Source of the DNA: Marinobacter sp050379415
GTDB taxonomy: Bacteria; Pseudomonadota; Gammaproteobacteria; Pseudomonadales; Oleiphilaceae
NCBI RefSeq assembly: GCF_050379415.1
Contig: NZ_JBNRLS010000007.1
Location: forward strand, 23,335-87,334
Reading direction: 5' to 3'
Length of the DNA stretch: 64,000 bases
Shown here: in pieces, positions 52,850 through 61,204 of the stretch
Layout: the number at the start of each line of letters is the position of its first letter
How positions within the stretch are numbered: the first letter of the stretch is position 1
Program-made: the position numbers and the translations under genes
The notes under the pieces: generated by a model
Told to the model about the DNA's origin: nothing
What the model saw: the letters and a program-made list of their open reading frames with translations, nothing else
Databases searched by the model: none

Positions 52850-54433
52850 ATGACAAGAAACACGCAGATCGCCATAATCGGCACCGGCTTCTCCGGCCTC
52901 GGCATGGCCATCAAACTCAAAGAAGCCGGGTTTCACGACTTTGTGATCCTCGAACAGAGCGACGACATCGGCGGCACCTGGCACGAGAACCACTACCCGG
53001 GCTGCGCCTGTGATGTTCAGTCGGCGCTGTACTCCTACTCCTTTGAACAGAACCCCTACTGGAGTCGCATGTTCGCGACCCAGCCGGAGATCAAGGCCTA
53101 CCTCAAACGCTGCGCCGAAAAATACGGGTTAATGGACCACATCCGGCTGAATACCCATGTCGCCGGCGCTCACTGGGACGACAAGGCCGGAACCTGGACC
53201 ATCGAAACCTGCGATAGTCCCAGGCTCTGGGCCTACATGCAGAAGAACGGTCTGAAGCCGGGGGATGAACTGGACAGGAACGACAAGGACCTTCCCTGGT
53301 TCAGCAAACTGAACGCAGACATCGTGGTGTCCGGCATGGGGGGGCTCAGCACTCCGTCCTACCCCGACATCAAGGGCATTGAGACCTTCACTGGCACCAG
53401 CTTCCACTCCCAGGACTGGGATCACGACTACGACCTGCGGGGCAAGCGCGTGGCGGTCATCGGCACTGGTGCTTCCGCGATCCAGTTCGTGCCCGAGGTC
53501 GCCAAAGAGGCCGCGAAGCTGGATCTGTACCAGCGCACACCACCCTGGATCATGCCCAAGCCGGATCGGGAGATCCGTCCGCTTGAGAGAATGATGTTCC
53601 GGAAGTTTCCGCAAACCCTGAATGCGTTCCGCCAGAGTATCTACTGGATGCTGGAAGGCCGGGTTCTGGGTTTTGTGGGTAACCCCCGAATCCTGAAAAT
53701 CGGTGAGCTGCAGGCCCGCCGGCACATCCGAAGTCAGATCAGTAACAAGGAGTTGCGCAAAAAGGTTACCCCGGATTTCCACTTTGGCTGCAAGCGGGTA
53801 CTGATCTCCAACAACTACTACCCGGCCCTGGACCAGGACCACGTGAACGTACTGACCGATGGCATCCGGGAAGTGAAAGGCAATGTGATTGTGGATTACG
53901 CCGGCAACGAGCGTTCCGTGGACTGCATCATCTACGGCACCGGCTTCAAGGCGCAGGAGCCGATCCCGCGGGGCATGATCTTCGGCCGTGGCGGACAGGA
54001 CCTGCTGGACGCCTGGCACGAAGGCGCAGAGGCCTACAAGGGCACCACAGTGGCCGGTTTCCCGAACTTCTTCATGCTCATGGGCCCCAATACCGGCCTT
54101 GGCCACAGTTCCATGGTGTACATGATCGAATCCCAGGTGCAGTACGTGCTCGATGCCATCAAGAAGATGCAGCATCGGGGGTGGAAGAGTGTGGAGGTGA
54201 AGGCAGAGGCCTTCAGCCAATACAACGCTTCAATTCACGCCAAACTCGGGGATTCGGTCTGGCAGACCGGCTGCAAGAGCTGGTACGTGAACGAGAACGG
54301 CAAGAACACCACCCTCTGGCCGGGCTTTACCTGGCAATTCCGCCAGCAGACCAAGCGGTTTGATGCTGAACAGTATGCTTGCGCGGAAGCGGCGGGAATG
54401 CAGGCTCTCAGCGAGCCGGCGATGGCCGGTTAA
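52850..54433 (+). CDS. Baeyer-Villiger-type flavin monooxygenase
   Basis: A 527-residue FAD/NADPH enzyme. The FAD motif IAIIGTGFSGLGMAIKLK is at the N-terminus, the fingerprint FTGTSFHSQDW matches FxGxxxHxxxW, and the NADPH motif VAVIGTGASAIQFVP follows. GGTWHENHYPGCACDVQS is conserved in class B monooxygenases acting on ketones. It is the second such enzyme in the window and is only modestly similar to the one at 34933. A TetR regulator is divergent, which suggests substrate-induced expression. Substrate unknown. Confidence 0.9.
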   Translation: MTRNTQIAIIGTGFSGLGMAIKLKEAGFHDFVILEQSDDIGGTWHENHYPGCACDVQSALYSYSFEQNPYWSRMFATQPEIKAYLKRCAEKYGLMDHIRLNTHVAGAHWDDKAGTWTIETCDSPRLWAYMQKNGLKPGDELDRNDKDLPWFSKLNADIVVSGMGGLSTPSYPDIKGIETFTGTSFHSQDWDHDYDLRGKRVAVIGTGASAIQFVPEVAKEAAKLDLYQRTPPWIMPKPDREIRPLERMMFRKFPQTLNAFRQSIYWMLEGRVLGFVGNPRILKIGELQARRHIRSQISNKELRKKVTPDFHFGCKRVLISNNYYPALDQDHVNVLTDGIREVKGNVIVDYAGNERSVDCIIYGTGFKAQEPIPRGMIFGRGGQDLLDAWHEGAEAYKGTTVAGFPNFFMLMGPNTGLGHSSMVYMIESQVQYVLDAIKKMQHRGWKSVEVKAEAFSQYNASIHAKLGDSVWQTGCKSWYVNENGKNTTLWPGFTWQFRQQTKRFDAEQYACAEAAGMQALSEPAMAG

Positions 54434-54460
54434 TGGCTCTGCAGGTTTGAATTGATACTT

Positions 54461-54500
54461 CCTACCCAAATTGGGCATATTTTTGCCCAATTTGGGTAGG
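54461..54500. repeat. 16-bp perfect inverted repeat upstream of the lipase gene
   Basis: CCTACCCAAATTGGGC at 54461-54476 pairs perfectly with its complement at 54485-54500 around an 8-base AT loop (ATATTTTT). It lies 27 bases after the monooxygenase stop. It could terminate that gene, but the T-run is in the loop and not after the stem. It could also be an operator or a small mobile remnant. Confidence 0.8.
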
Positions 54501-54636
54501 TTCGAACTGAGAGCCTTTCCCTTGTGTCGTGCTGGCAAATTGAGTAGTTTCTCCTGTCCCGGCGAGCCACGGATCCGGCTTGCCATCGACAGGTGTCCGA
54601 AAGGGAATCGGGCACCCAGGAACAACAGGGAACGTT

Positions 54637-56658
54637 ATGCACATCAAACCCTTCTATCGCCTGCGCCTGGCGGATTTGCCGTTGGTCGAAAACCCGTTTC
54701 TGGCTTCGCAAACCCTTCGCCGGACACTGTCTGATCCGCTTTCGGTCCACTCCTCACTGATACTCAATGATATCCCGGGTATCCTGCCCGGCACTCCTCG
54801 CGAGACGGTTCACCAGCACCTGATCTCCCGCGTTGCCGCAGGCGAACTCTGTCTGGTCCATACCGGTATCGGCTCGGATCGTCCGATGAGCCCGGTAGTT
54901 TCCTGGCGACCGGATCAAGGTGATGGCAGCTCGGGAGTCTGGCATTGCGAGAGTGGCGCGCGCGAAATCATCGGCCTCAAACATTCCGTATCAGAGCTGA
55001 ACCGCAAGGGATTGACCCCCAAGGACCTGTCCCGTGCTGAGGGGATCGGTTTCCGGAATTATGAGGGAAGTCCGGCGGAGTCCGAGCTCAATGGAGGCCC
55101 GCAGCACGAAAATGCTGATCGCCGGCTCACGCTACCGCTGGGCGCATCGGCCAGTGTCCTGCCGCTTGCGACCGAGTCAAAAAGTCCGGCCTCCGAAGGT
55201 GAACCGGACGGCGTCCATCTGGTAGCAGGACTATTCACCGATGGCACGCTGAATAATGTCGACAACATTGAGATATTCAGGAAACGGTTGATGGCTGAGT
55301 GCGTGGGGCCGATCAAGGCTGATCCTTCCCGTCTAGAAGAGTGCCGGAATCGACTCGCGATGCGGATGGGCGAGAGCTATGCCAACGAGCCGACCAATGT
55401 TGTGAAGTTGTTTGATTTGTATAAGGAAGAGGATCTTAAAGATAGGTCAAAGAGGACGGTGACCGTTAAGGCCTATGAGCCGGGCGCCGGCACAAAAAGT
55501 GGTGAGGAGGATTCATTGATTGGTGCAGCAACAGGCCTTGGTGAAACCGGTGTGATTGAACAGGTCAGGAGACTGTTCAATGAGGCGGCACGGAGGATAT
55601 TGGATGCCACGGAGGGAGCAAAAATACAGACCCTGACAGTGGACTTGTTCGGTTTCAGTCGAGGTGCCGCTGCCGCCCGTCACGCGACCAATGAAATCCT
55701 GAAGGGAAGGGATGGCGAGATGGGTATGGCTCTGATCGATGAGGGCATCGGCTGGCCCGATGAAGTAAGAATCCGCTTCCTGGGGCTTTTTGACACAGTT
55801 GCGGGCATTTTCAATCCCTCAAACTTTGATCTATCAGCTGGTAATGACCGGAATAGCCCGGTTGAGCTTTATTTGGACGCAAACAAAATTAGCCACGTCG
55901 TGCACTTGGTGGCGGCAGACGAAAAACGAGCAAACTTCTCACTAAACAGCGTTAAAGGAGAAGATGGCAGACTGCCTGAAAACTTTGTAGAGATTACCTT
56001 GCCTGGCGCGCACTCGGACGTAGGAGGCGGGTATCCGGACCTACAAACCGAGGACTTACTGCTTTATCCAACGCTGAATGTTAGGGGCAGGGAAACCCGT
56101 TGGCCTCGGAAAACGACGGAGTGGGATAACCTTGAGAGTTTGCAAAGCAGAGTGGAGTTGGAGGGTTGGGTTGGGCAACACAGCCTGCCATTGTCCGATG
56201 GAAGAGAGGCATCTATCCGTATAGAACAAAAAAGATATGAGCATCCCCTACCAGATGGCCAGGTGGAAATGTCACTGAGGATGACCAGGAAAATAAAAGG
56301 TGAGTATTCGAGGGTAGGGTTGTATTTGATGCATGAGTTGGCAAGAGGGAAAGGGGTTCCACTTGATCAGATGGATTCAACTGATCCAGCAATGAATATG
56401 CCCGAAGAACTCGGGGCACTGTTCGAAAGCTTCTCACAACAGATTGGTACTGGAGAAACGGAGGTATCGCTTCATCCAGAGAAAACCGATTGGCTCAGGC
56501 AGAGATACATTCATCATTCTGATCATTACAACCCGCTTGAGTGGTTGATGGCTGGTGAGATAGCTGTTTTGGAAATACCGGCTCAGGAGTTCATACATCC
56601 GCTGAGACCCGCTTTATCTCGTAAGCGTAAGGTTCACCCCAATACAGTTTCTGGATAA
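54637..56658 (+). CDS. DUF2235 (Tle1-like) lipase, candidate type VI secretion effector
   Basis: A 673-residue protein from the ATG at 54637. Residues from about 205 show the DUF2235 alpha/beta-hydrolase: GLFTDGTLNNVDN, nucleophile Ser in LFGFSRGAAAARHATNEI, acidic residue in FLGLFDTVAGI, and His in LPGAHSDVGGGYPD. These motifs occur in Tle1-type phospholipase effectors. The first 200 residues match nothing I recognise; no PAAR or VgrG domain is visible. The 3' half is noticeably less GC-rich than the 5' half and than the surrounding genes. A lipoprotein gene follows after 3 bases, as for effector/immunity pairs. No secretion-system genes are in the window. Confidence 0.8.
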   Translation: MHIKPFYRLRLADLPLVENPFLASQTLRRTLSDPLSVHSSLILNDIPGILPGTPRETVHQHLISRVAAGELCLVHTGIGSDRPMSPVVSWRPDQGDGSSGVWHCESGAREIIGLKHSVSELNRKGLTPKDLSRAEGIGFRNYEGSPAESELNGGPQHENADRRLTLPLGASASVLPLATESKSPASEGEPDGVHLVAGLFTDGTLNNVDNIEIFRKRLMAECVGPIKADPSRLEECRNRLAMRMGESYANEPTNVVKLFDLYKEEDLKDRSKRTVTVKAYEPGAGTKSGEEDSLIGAATGLGETGVIEQVRRLFNEAARRILDATEGAKIQTLTVDLFGFSRGAAAARHATNEILKGRDGEMGMALIDEGIGWPDEVRIRFLGLFDTVAGIFNPSNFDLSAGNDRNSPVELYLDANKISHVVHLVAADEKRANFSLNSVKGEDGRLPENFVEITLPGAHSDVGGGYPDLQTEDLLLYPTLNVRGRETRWPRKTTEWDNLESLQSRVELEGWVGQHSLPLSDGREASIRIEQKRYEHPLPDGQVEMSLRMTRKIKGEYSRVGLYLMHELARGKGVPLDQMDSTDPAMNMPEELGALFESFSQQIGTGETEVSLHPEKTDWLRQRYIHHSDHYNPLEWLMAGEIAVLEIPAQEFIHPLRPALSRKRKVHPNTVSG

Positions 56659-56661
56659 ATC

Positions 56662-57261
56662 ATGAGGATTAAAAACGTACTAATCATTGCCGTATTTTTC
56701 ACGCTGTCGGCCTGCGCGAGTACGGCGAAAGAAAACGATTCCATTGCTTGGCGTTTCCAGCTCGCTACGCCGAAACACTATGATATTTGGGTGGAGCACT
56801 TGGAGTTTGAGTTATCAGGTGTCAGACACTGGTGGCATCCAGCGGGATCGATGGGCTGTTGCTGGAAGGGGCCAAACGGTCCCCGTGGGGTTGCTGGAAG
56901 GATGGAGCCTTTTCCCAACTTTGTGGCGATACAATGGTTTTCCTTTGCGGAGCAGAAGTTCTATCAGAGATTGATAGAAATTCCACAAAAGTGGAAAGAA
57001 GAGATGCGGGAACTAGCCCCAATGGTGACGCAGGTAGATGTTCGAATGAAACCGAGGGACACTCTGACTTTTGGTCTGGCCCCCGGAGGCGAGATTGTCA
57101 TCTGGATGATGAATCAGCCCGGAAATGAAATTGAACTGGCCCGCCTACAAGCCAATGAGATCGAAGGAAGCCCTTCTCACTATCAAAACCGAACTCGAGA
57201 GTACCTCGAGGAAAACGGCGATTACCTGAAAGAACACGGCATACCGCTGACCGGCTGGTAA
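56662..57261 (+). CDS. DUF2931 family lipoprotein, candidate immunity protein
   Basis: A 199-residue lipoprotein (lipobox TLSAC, Cys near residue 18). Features typical of DUF2931 are WRFQLATPKHYDIWVEHLEF near the start, HPAGSMGCCWKGPNGP in the middle, and WMMNQPGNEIELARLQANEI. DUF2931 proteins are often encoded directly after DUF2235 lipases and probably neutralise them in the periplasm. Here the gene starts 3 bases after the lipase stop. It shares the lower GC content of the lipase 3' half, so both may have arrived together. Confidence 0.8.
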   Translation: MRIKNVLIIAVFFTLSACASTAKENDSIAWRFQLATPKHYDIWVEHLEFELSGVRHWWHPAGSMGCCWKGPNGPRGVAGRMEPFPNFVAIQWFSFAEQKFYQRLIEIPQKWKEEMRELAPMVTQVDVRMKPRDTLTFGLAPGGEIVIWMMNQPGNEIELARLQANEIEGSPSHYQNRTREYLEENGDYLKEHGIPLTGW

Positions 57262-57316
57262 CCCAGCCGGTCAATCAAGGCAGTCACATCTGCCCGGTTT
57301 CCTCAAACCGCTGATG

Positions 57317-57585
57317 TCAGCTCAATGCCTCGCCCAGCAAATGCGGGGTATGTATACCCCGGCCGCTGGCGCAGGCGCGCTCGAAGTAGTCCAGTAGTTT
57401 CGGTTTGAAGTCCGGATGAGCGCAGTTCTCGATGATCTTGAGGGCTCTCAGGCGAGGTGCCAGGCCGCGGAGGTCGGCCAGGTCCTGTTCGGTCACGACG
57501 ATCTGGACATCGTGTTCGGTGTGGTCCCGGACGGGATAAGGGCGGAGTACGTTCTGTTGCGTACGGAAGTCTTTGAAATCAGGCG
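57317..57585 (-). pseudogene. C-terminal remnant of an acetyl-CoA hydrolase/transferase gene
   Basis: Read on the minus strand, this stretch encodes about 89 residues ending at a TGA: HDVQIVVTEQDLADLRGLAP, then IIENCAHPDFKPKLLDYFER, then HTPHLLGEAL. These match the conserved C-terminal end of acetyl-CoA hydrolase/transferase (CoA-transferase family I, ACH1-like) proteins, normally about 500-650 residues long. The frame stays open only to a TAG at 57644-57646, inside marC, and there is no ATG. No further homologous sequence is seen, so the rest of the gene has been lost. It accounts for most of the 359-base gap before marC. Confidence 0.75.
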
Positions 57586-57620
57586 CTATGCTTGCCGTTT
57601 TTTCCGGCCGGACTTTCCTG

Positions 57621-58253
57621 ATGTTTGAGACGTTTTTCAGTACCTATCTGAGCAGCACCATTCGCTTCCTGTTCCTGTTGGCACCGTTCTTTGTGGTCAC
57701 CATGTTCCTGGCGCTTACCCGGGGGCTGCCGGTTGCCGAAAAGTCCTCGATTATCCGTCGGTCAATCTTGTCCGCGTTTATCCTGGGGCTCGTATTGTTC
57801 TTTGCCGGCCCGCTGATGTTCGATGCCATCGGCATTACCCTGAACTCTTTCCGCATCGGCGCCGGTTGCCTCCTGTTCCTGACGGCGGTAAGCCTGGTCA
57901 GCAGCGGTACCCGTAACCATGCGACAGGTCTGCCGGAGGAAGACCGGGACGATGTGGCCGTGGTGCCTTTGGCCATTCCGGTCATGATTGGCCCGGCCAC
58001 CATTGGTGCGATCATGGTTTATGGTGCCGAACTTAAGGCGGTGCCCCAGGTCGCTGGTGGTCTGCTGGGCCTGGTGTCAGGGCTGCTGATCCTGGGGGGG
58101 TTGCTGCATCTGTCCGGATACCTGGAGAAGGTCCTGGGTAAGACCGGCCTCAACATCATGTCGAAAATCAGCGGCCTGATTCTGTCCGCCATGGCGGCGG
58201 AAATTGTCCTGACGGGCATTGCCGGCTTTATCGCCAGCACCCAGACGGCCTAG
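57621..58253 (+). CDS. MarC family integral membrane protein
   Basis: A 210-residue inner-membrane protein with six helices: FLFLLAPFFVVTMFLALTRG, then RSILSAFILGLVLFFAGPLMFDAIGI, LNSFRIGAGCLLFLTAVSLV, VVPLAIPVMIGPATIGAIMVYG, GLLGLVSGLLILGGLLHLSGY and a last helix. The internal duplication with PVMIGPATI is characteristic of MarC (UPF0056/NAAT) proteins. The function is unclear: once linked to antibiotic resistance, later not confirmed. The ATG at 57621 gives the usual family start. The gene abuts the acetyl-CoA hydrolase remnant. Confidence 0.9.
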   Translation: MFETFFSTYLSSTIRFLFLLAPFFVVTMFLALTRGLPVAEKSSIIRRSILSAFILGLVLFFAGPLMFDAIGITLNSFRIGAGCLLFLTAVSLVSSGTRNHATGLPEEDRDDVAVVPLAIPVMIGPATIGAIMVYGAELKAVPQVAGGLLGLVSGLLILGGLLHLSGYLEKVLGKTGLNIMSKISGLILSAMAAEIVLTGIAGFIASTQTA

Positions 58254-58288
58254 AATAGCGAGCTTCAGCAATTCTCCGGCGGCGTTCC

Positions 58289-58864
58289 ATGTCTGTTAAC
58301 ACCATTGAGCACAATCGCAAACGCTTCAATTTCGAAGGCATCGATGCCATCTGGCTGTTCGGCTATGGCTCGCTGATCTACAAGGTGGATTTTCCGTTCC
58401 TGGAGAAGCGCCCGGCCTCCATTCGCGGGTGGGCCCGTCGGTTCTGGCAGGCCTCCCACGATCATCGCGGCACCCCGGAAGCCCCCGGGCGTGTGGTAAC
58501 CCTGATCGAACAGCCGGGCGCCGTATGCAAGGGTATGGCCTACCGGGTCTCGCCCCACGTGTTCGAGTATCTGGACGTGCGGGAGAAGAATGGCTACCTG
58601 CGCTTCAGTACCACGATGACCTTTGACGATGGCAGTCACGCAGAAGGGCTTGTTTACATTGCCACCGAGGACAACGAGGCGTTTCTCGGCGAGGCGCCGG
58701 AAGCTGACATCGCCCGCCAGATTGCGTCGGCCACAGGGCCCAGTGGCCCCAATTCCGAGTACCTGCTGCGGCTGGCGGAGTCGTTACGGGCTCTGGGGGA
58801 TGACTGCGCCCATACCTTCACCATCGAGTCTCACCTGCGTTCTGTCCACAAGGCCGACAGTTAA
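58289..58864 (+). CDS. chaC: Gamma-glutamylcyclotransferase ChaC
   Basis: A 191-residue enzyme that breaks down glutathione to 5-oxoproline and cysteinylglycine. The substrate-binding loop is WLFGYGSLIYKVDFP and the catalytic Glu is in LDVREKNGYLRF. SHDHRGTPEAPGRVVTL is conserved in ChaC. Length is slightly below that of E. coli ChaC (about 230). It is 35 bases after marC and may be cotranscribed with it. Confidence 0.92.
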   Translation: MSVNTIEHNRKRFNFEGIDAIWLFGYGSLIYKVDFPFLEKRPASIRGWARRFWQASHDHRGTPEAPGRVVTLIEQPGAVCKGMAYRVSPHVFEYLDVREKNGYLRFSTTMTFDDGSHAEGLVYIATEDNEAFLGEAPEADIARQIASATGPSGPNSEYLLRLAESLRALGDDCAHTFTIESHLRSVHKADS

Positions 58865-59016
58865 ACGTCAAGTTTGCCCTGCTCCATGTAAAGCTTGTGC
58901 AAAGCCCGGGGCCGGGCGCTGACATTCTTCTCCCGTTCGATAACCTGCAATCAGGTAACCCGGAAATGGCTCCGGGTTGTTGTCGATCCAGTCTTGAACA
59001 GGACGGGAGAACAGCT

Positions 59017-59445
59017 ATGAAACGATTATTGCTCAGCAGTCTAGTGGTGATTGCCCTTGGTTTTGGCGGCACTGCCGCAGCTGACGATTACCGGGGCTTT
59101 GGCCATCCGCCGGGTATCCAGAAGCAGCTCGACCGGGGCAAGGCATTGCCGCCGGGGCAACAGAAGAAACTCATGAAGGCCCACTACCGACGGGACCATT
59201 ACGAACGGCACTACAAGTACCGGGACCGCCGTTACCGGGATCGTGATGATCGTCACCATCATCGTCGTCATGATCGCCGCGACTACCGGGACAAGCACCG
59301 CCATTACCGGGACCGCCACGATCACTATCGCTACCGGGATGGTTACCGCACGAACCTGCGGTATGACGATCACCTGCCGCCGGAGCACCGGGTTGCCCGC
59401 ATCATTCGCGACACTCATGCGCTAATCGAGCAGTCCCGTCGCTGA
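59017..59445 (+). CDS. Secreted His/Arg/Tyr-rich protein, RcnB-like
   Basis: A 142-residue protein with a signal peptide (cleavage after TAAA, about residue 21). The mature part begins DDYRGFGHPPGIQKQLDRGKALPPGQQKK and then has an almost pure His/Arg/Asp/Tyr repeat region (YRDRDDRHHHRRHDRRDYRD), ending LPPEHRVARIIRDTHALIEQ. The layout fits RcnB/CigR-like periplasmic proteins, which influence nickel/cobalt export or virulence; the His-rich stretch could bind metal. GGGAG precedes the ATG. Its 3' end overlaps the convergent transporter pseudogene by 44 bases. Confidence 0.75.
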   Translation: MKRLLLSSLVVIALGFGGTAAADDYRGFGHPPGIQKQLDRGKALPPGQQKKLMKAHYRRDHYERHYKYRDRRYRDRDDRHHHRRHDRRDYRDKHRHYRDRHDHYRYRDGYRTNLRYDDHLPPEHRVARIIRDTHALIEQSRR

Positions 59446-60351
59446 ATCCGGTTTTCTGCTCTTCAGAATTCGCTCGCCGGGTGTCGGGGTTGAAGCCTCG
59501 GGCCGGTGAGCGGCGCCGGTGCCGTAATCCGATCAGGATCAGCGGTACCACGATCATCAGGCTGCCGGCCAGGAACCAGAGGTCCGGCACTTCCCCGAAC
59601 CAGATCCAGCCAATGGCCACGGCCCAGATCAGCCCGGTGTATTCGGCGCTGGTGACCTGGTTGGCATCCTCCTGCCGGTAGGCCAGCAGTACGGTGATGT
59701 TGTAACCGAGTATGAACAGGGCGGAGCCCAGGGCGCTGATCAGGATGCTGGCGTCCCAGGCAGCGCCTTCCCACCAGGCCAGGGCGCCCGCCGCTGGCAG
59801 GATCAGCAGGTAGTTCAGGAACAGTTTTGGACGGTGGATTGCTGTTTGGGCAGCTGGCGGACCATCACTGCGTTGATTGCAAGGGCGAAGGCGGAACCCA
59901 GGGCGGCGATGGCGGCCCAGTTGAATTCCACCGGGCGCAGGATGACGACGATACCGGCGAAGCCGCTGAATACGGCGAATACGCTCAGGGGGGTCAGCTG
60001 TTCGCGGAAGACGATGACGGACAGCACCATGACCAGGATAGGGGCGGCGTAGAACACGGCGTTGGCAGTGGCCAGGGGCAGGTTGCCCAGGGCGATGACC
60101 ATGCACAGGATGCCGGCGAGGTGGATGTGGGCGCGCACGGTGTGGATGCCGAGGCCTGCAAACAGGTGCTGGCGGTTCAGTTGGCCGAGCAGGGGCAGAA
60201 GGAACACCAGGGTCAGGATGCAGCGCAGGAACGCAAACTGGAAGATGGGGGTGCCCGGTTCCAGCAGTTTGATGAATACGTCCGAGGCGATGGCCATGGC
60301 GTTGCCGATGACCAGCAGAAGAATGGCGCTGTTTACGGTCTTGCCTGACAT
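59402..60351 (-). pseudogene. DMT/EamA-family transporter, frameshifted
   Basis: Two minus-strand frames make up one EamA transporter. The first (60351 down to 59815, 178 residues, MSGKTVNSAILLLVIGNAMA) covers about five helices and ends SVQN-like at a TGA. The second continues from KLFLNYLLILPAAGALAWWEG to the stop at 59402. The switch lies at an A run on the minus strand (plus-strand TTTT at 59825-59828): one extra A would restore STVQKLFLNYLL. A ten-helix drug/metabolite exporter of about 315 residues would result. It is either a real single-base deletion or an assembly error in a homopolymer. Confidence 0.82.
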
Positions 60352-60392
60352 GGTGTTACTCCGCTCCTAAGCCTTCGAGTTTGGTGCCTGGA

Positions 60393-60496
60393 ACAGGCCA
60401 GTTTCCCCCTCCGAAAACCGCTGTGAATACGTCCCTGTACGCTTGCTCTCCGCCATCCATGGCTCCGAGCATTTTCGGAGGGGGAAACTGGCCTGT
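60393..60496. repeat. 25-bp inverted repeat enclosing a 54-base loop
   Basis: The arms 60393-60417 (ACAGGCCAGTTTCCCCCTCC and 5 more bases) and 60472-60496 are perfectly complementary. The loop includes GAATACGTCCCTGTACGC and CATCCATGG. The shape is that of a dispersed intergenic palindromic element or a very strong structure in the transporter leader. Confidence 0.85.
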
Positions 60497-60916
60497 CCCT
60501 CAGGTGTCAGTCCAACGTTAAGGTGAGATCTGGTGGTCTTTAAAATCAGATACTTGGGGCGGGGTCACCAAAATTACGATTTGGGGTGACCGTGGTAAGG
60601 CGAGATTTCTCATGACTTTCCATGGATAGCATGAGATTTTCAAAAAAAGGTAAAATAAAACAATGGTCTATTGAGATAATCGACATATTTAGCACCAAAA
60701 AGAAGGTAGGTAAAGCTCTAAGTGGGTTACCTCCAGGATTAAGAGCTAGAGGAGATTAGGGGAGTGAAAAACTCAATTTAGCGGTGGTCTGATGATCGAT
60801 TTGGCGTGCGCTATCCTGAAGACGCGCCCGGTCAGAAAGCTTTGCCATCGAGGGAGGGGCCGAGTTTTGAATATAACTGGAATCGCAAGTTCCAGCTGCA
60901 CTTCCTCCTATGCTGT

Positions 60917-61000
60917 AATCATAGGCCAGGCGTGTCCACTACACCGGGGGAAGTCCAATCATAGACTAGGAGTGTCTAGTGGACCGGGGTAAATCCAGTC
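60917..61000. repeat. Two-copy 40-bp tandem repeat
   Basis: 60921-60960 and 60961-61000 agree at 30 of 40 positions, with the shared blocks AATCATAG, GTGTC, ACCGGGG and TCCA. Within them GTCCACTA (first copy) is the inverted complement of TAGTGGAC (second copy). Origin unknown. Confidence 0.7.
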
Positions 61001-61039
61001 CAGCGTTTTCAAAGAAGCAGCAGACGATAGAAATGTTAC

Positions 61040-61204
61040 CTACAGTTCGCTTTCGTTGTTTTTCTTTCCATACAAGTCAGACTCTTTTTTTACGGACTCC
61101 TCAAATTCTGAGCGTCGTAATTGTTTTGCCGCCTCACTAGAAGTGAAATCCACTGTGAACCTAACGGCAACCCTTTTATGCGGCTGATCTTTTTTCTGAC
61201 TCAA
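61040..61204 (-). CDS. Small overlapping ORF, 54 residues, unknown function
   Basis: A minus-strand frame from a TTG at 61204 to a TAG at 61040, starting (L/M)SQKKDQPHKRVAVRFTV and ending in a very charged helix (KQLRRSEFEESVKKESDLYG). GGGAG lies 7 bases upstream of the TTG, and the start overlaps the end of the membrane-protein gene by 29 bases, as expected for translational coupling. The sequence looks like a real small basic-acidic protein with a predicted strand followed by a helix. The TTG start and the lack of a recognised family keep confidence moderate. The 3' side has no further gene on this strand before the repeats. Confidence 0.55.
   Translation of the reverse strand: MSQKKDQPHKRVAVRFTVDFTSSEAAKQLRRSEFEESVKKESDLYGKKNNESEL

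Larger units (their letters stand above)
60352..61039. other. Gene-free AT-richer region with repeats
   Basis: 688 bases without a convincing gene. It contains a 25-bp inverted repeat (60393-60496) and a 40-bp tandem repeat (60917-61000), and its composition shifts from GC-rich to AT-richer after about 60540. This marks the transition from core sequence to the accessory right end. Confidence 0.7.

Noticed and set aside
58957..58978. Hairpin AACCCGGA/TCCGGGTT between chaC and the RcnB-like gene as a terminator
   Set aside because: There is no T-tract on either strand, so I did not list it as a supported terminator.
60764..60960. Possible degraded ORF (frame containing RWSDDRFGVRYPEDAPGQ) in the gene-free region
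   Set aside because: It is interrupted by a TAG just after a GTG start and soon ends in stops; codon content is not convincing, so it is at best an unrecognisable remnant.
60917..61000. Two repeats considered as a minimal CRISPR array
   Set aside because: The copies are directly adjacent, only 75% identical and there is no spacer or cas gene.
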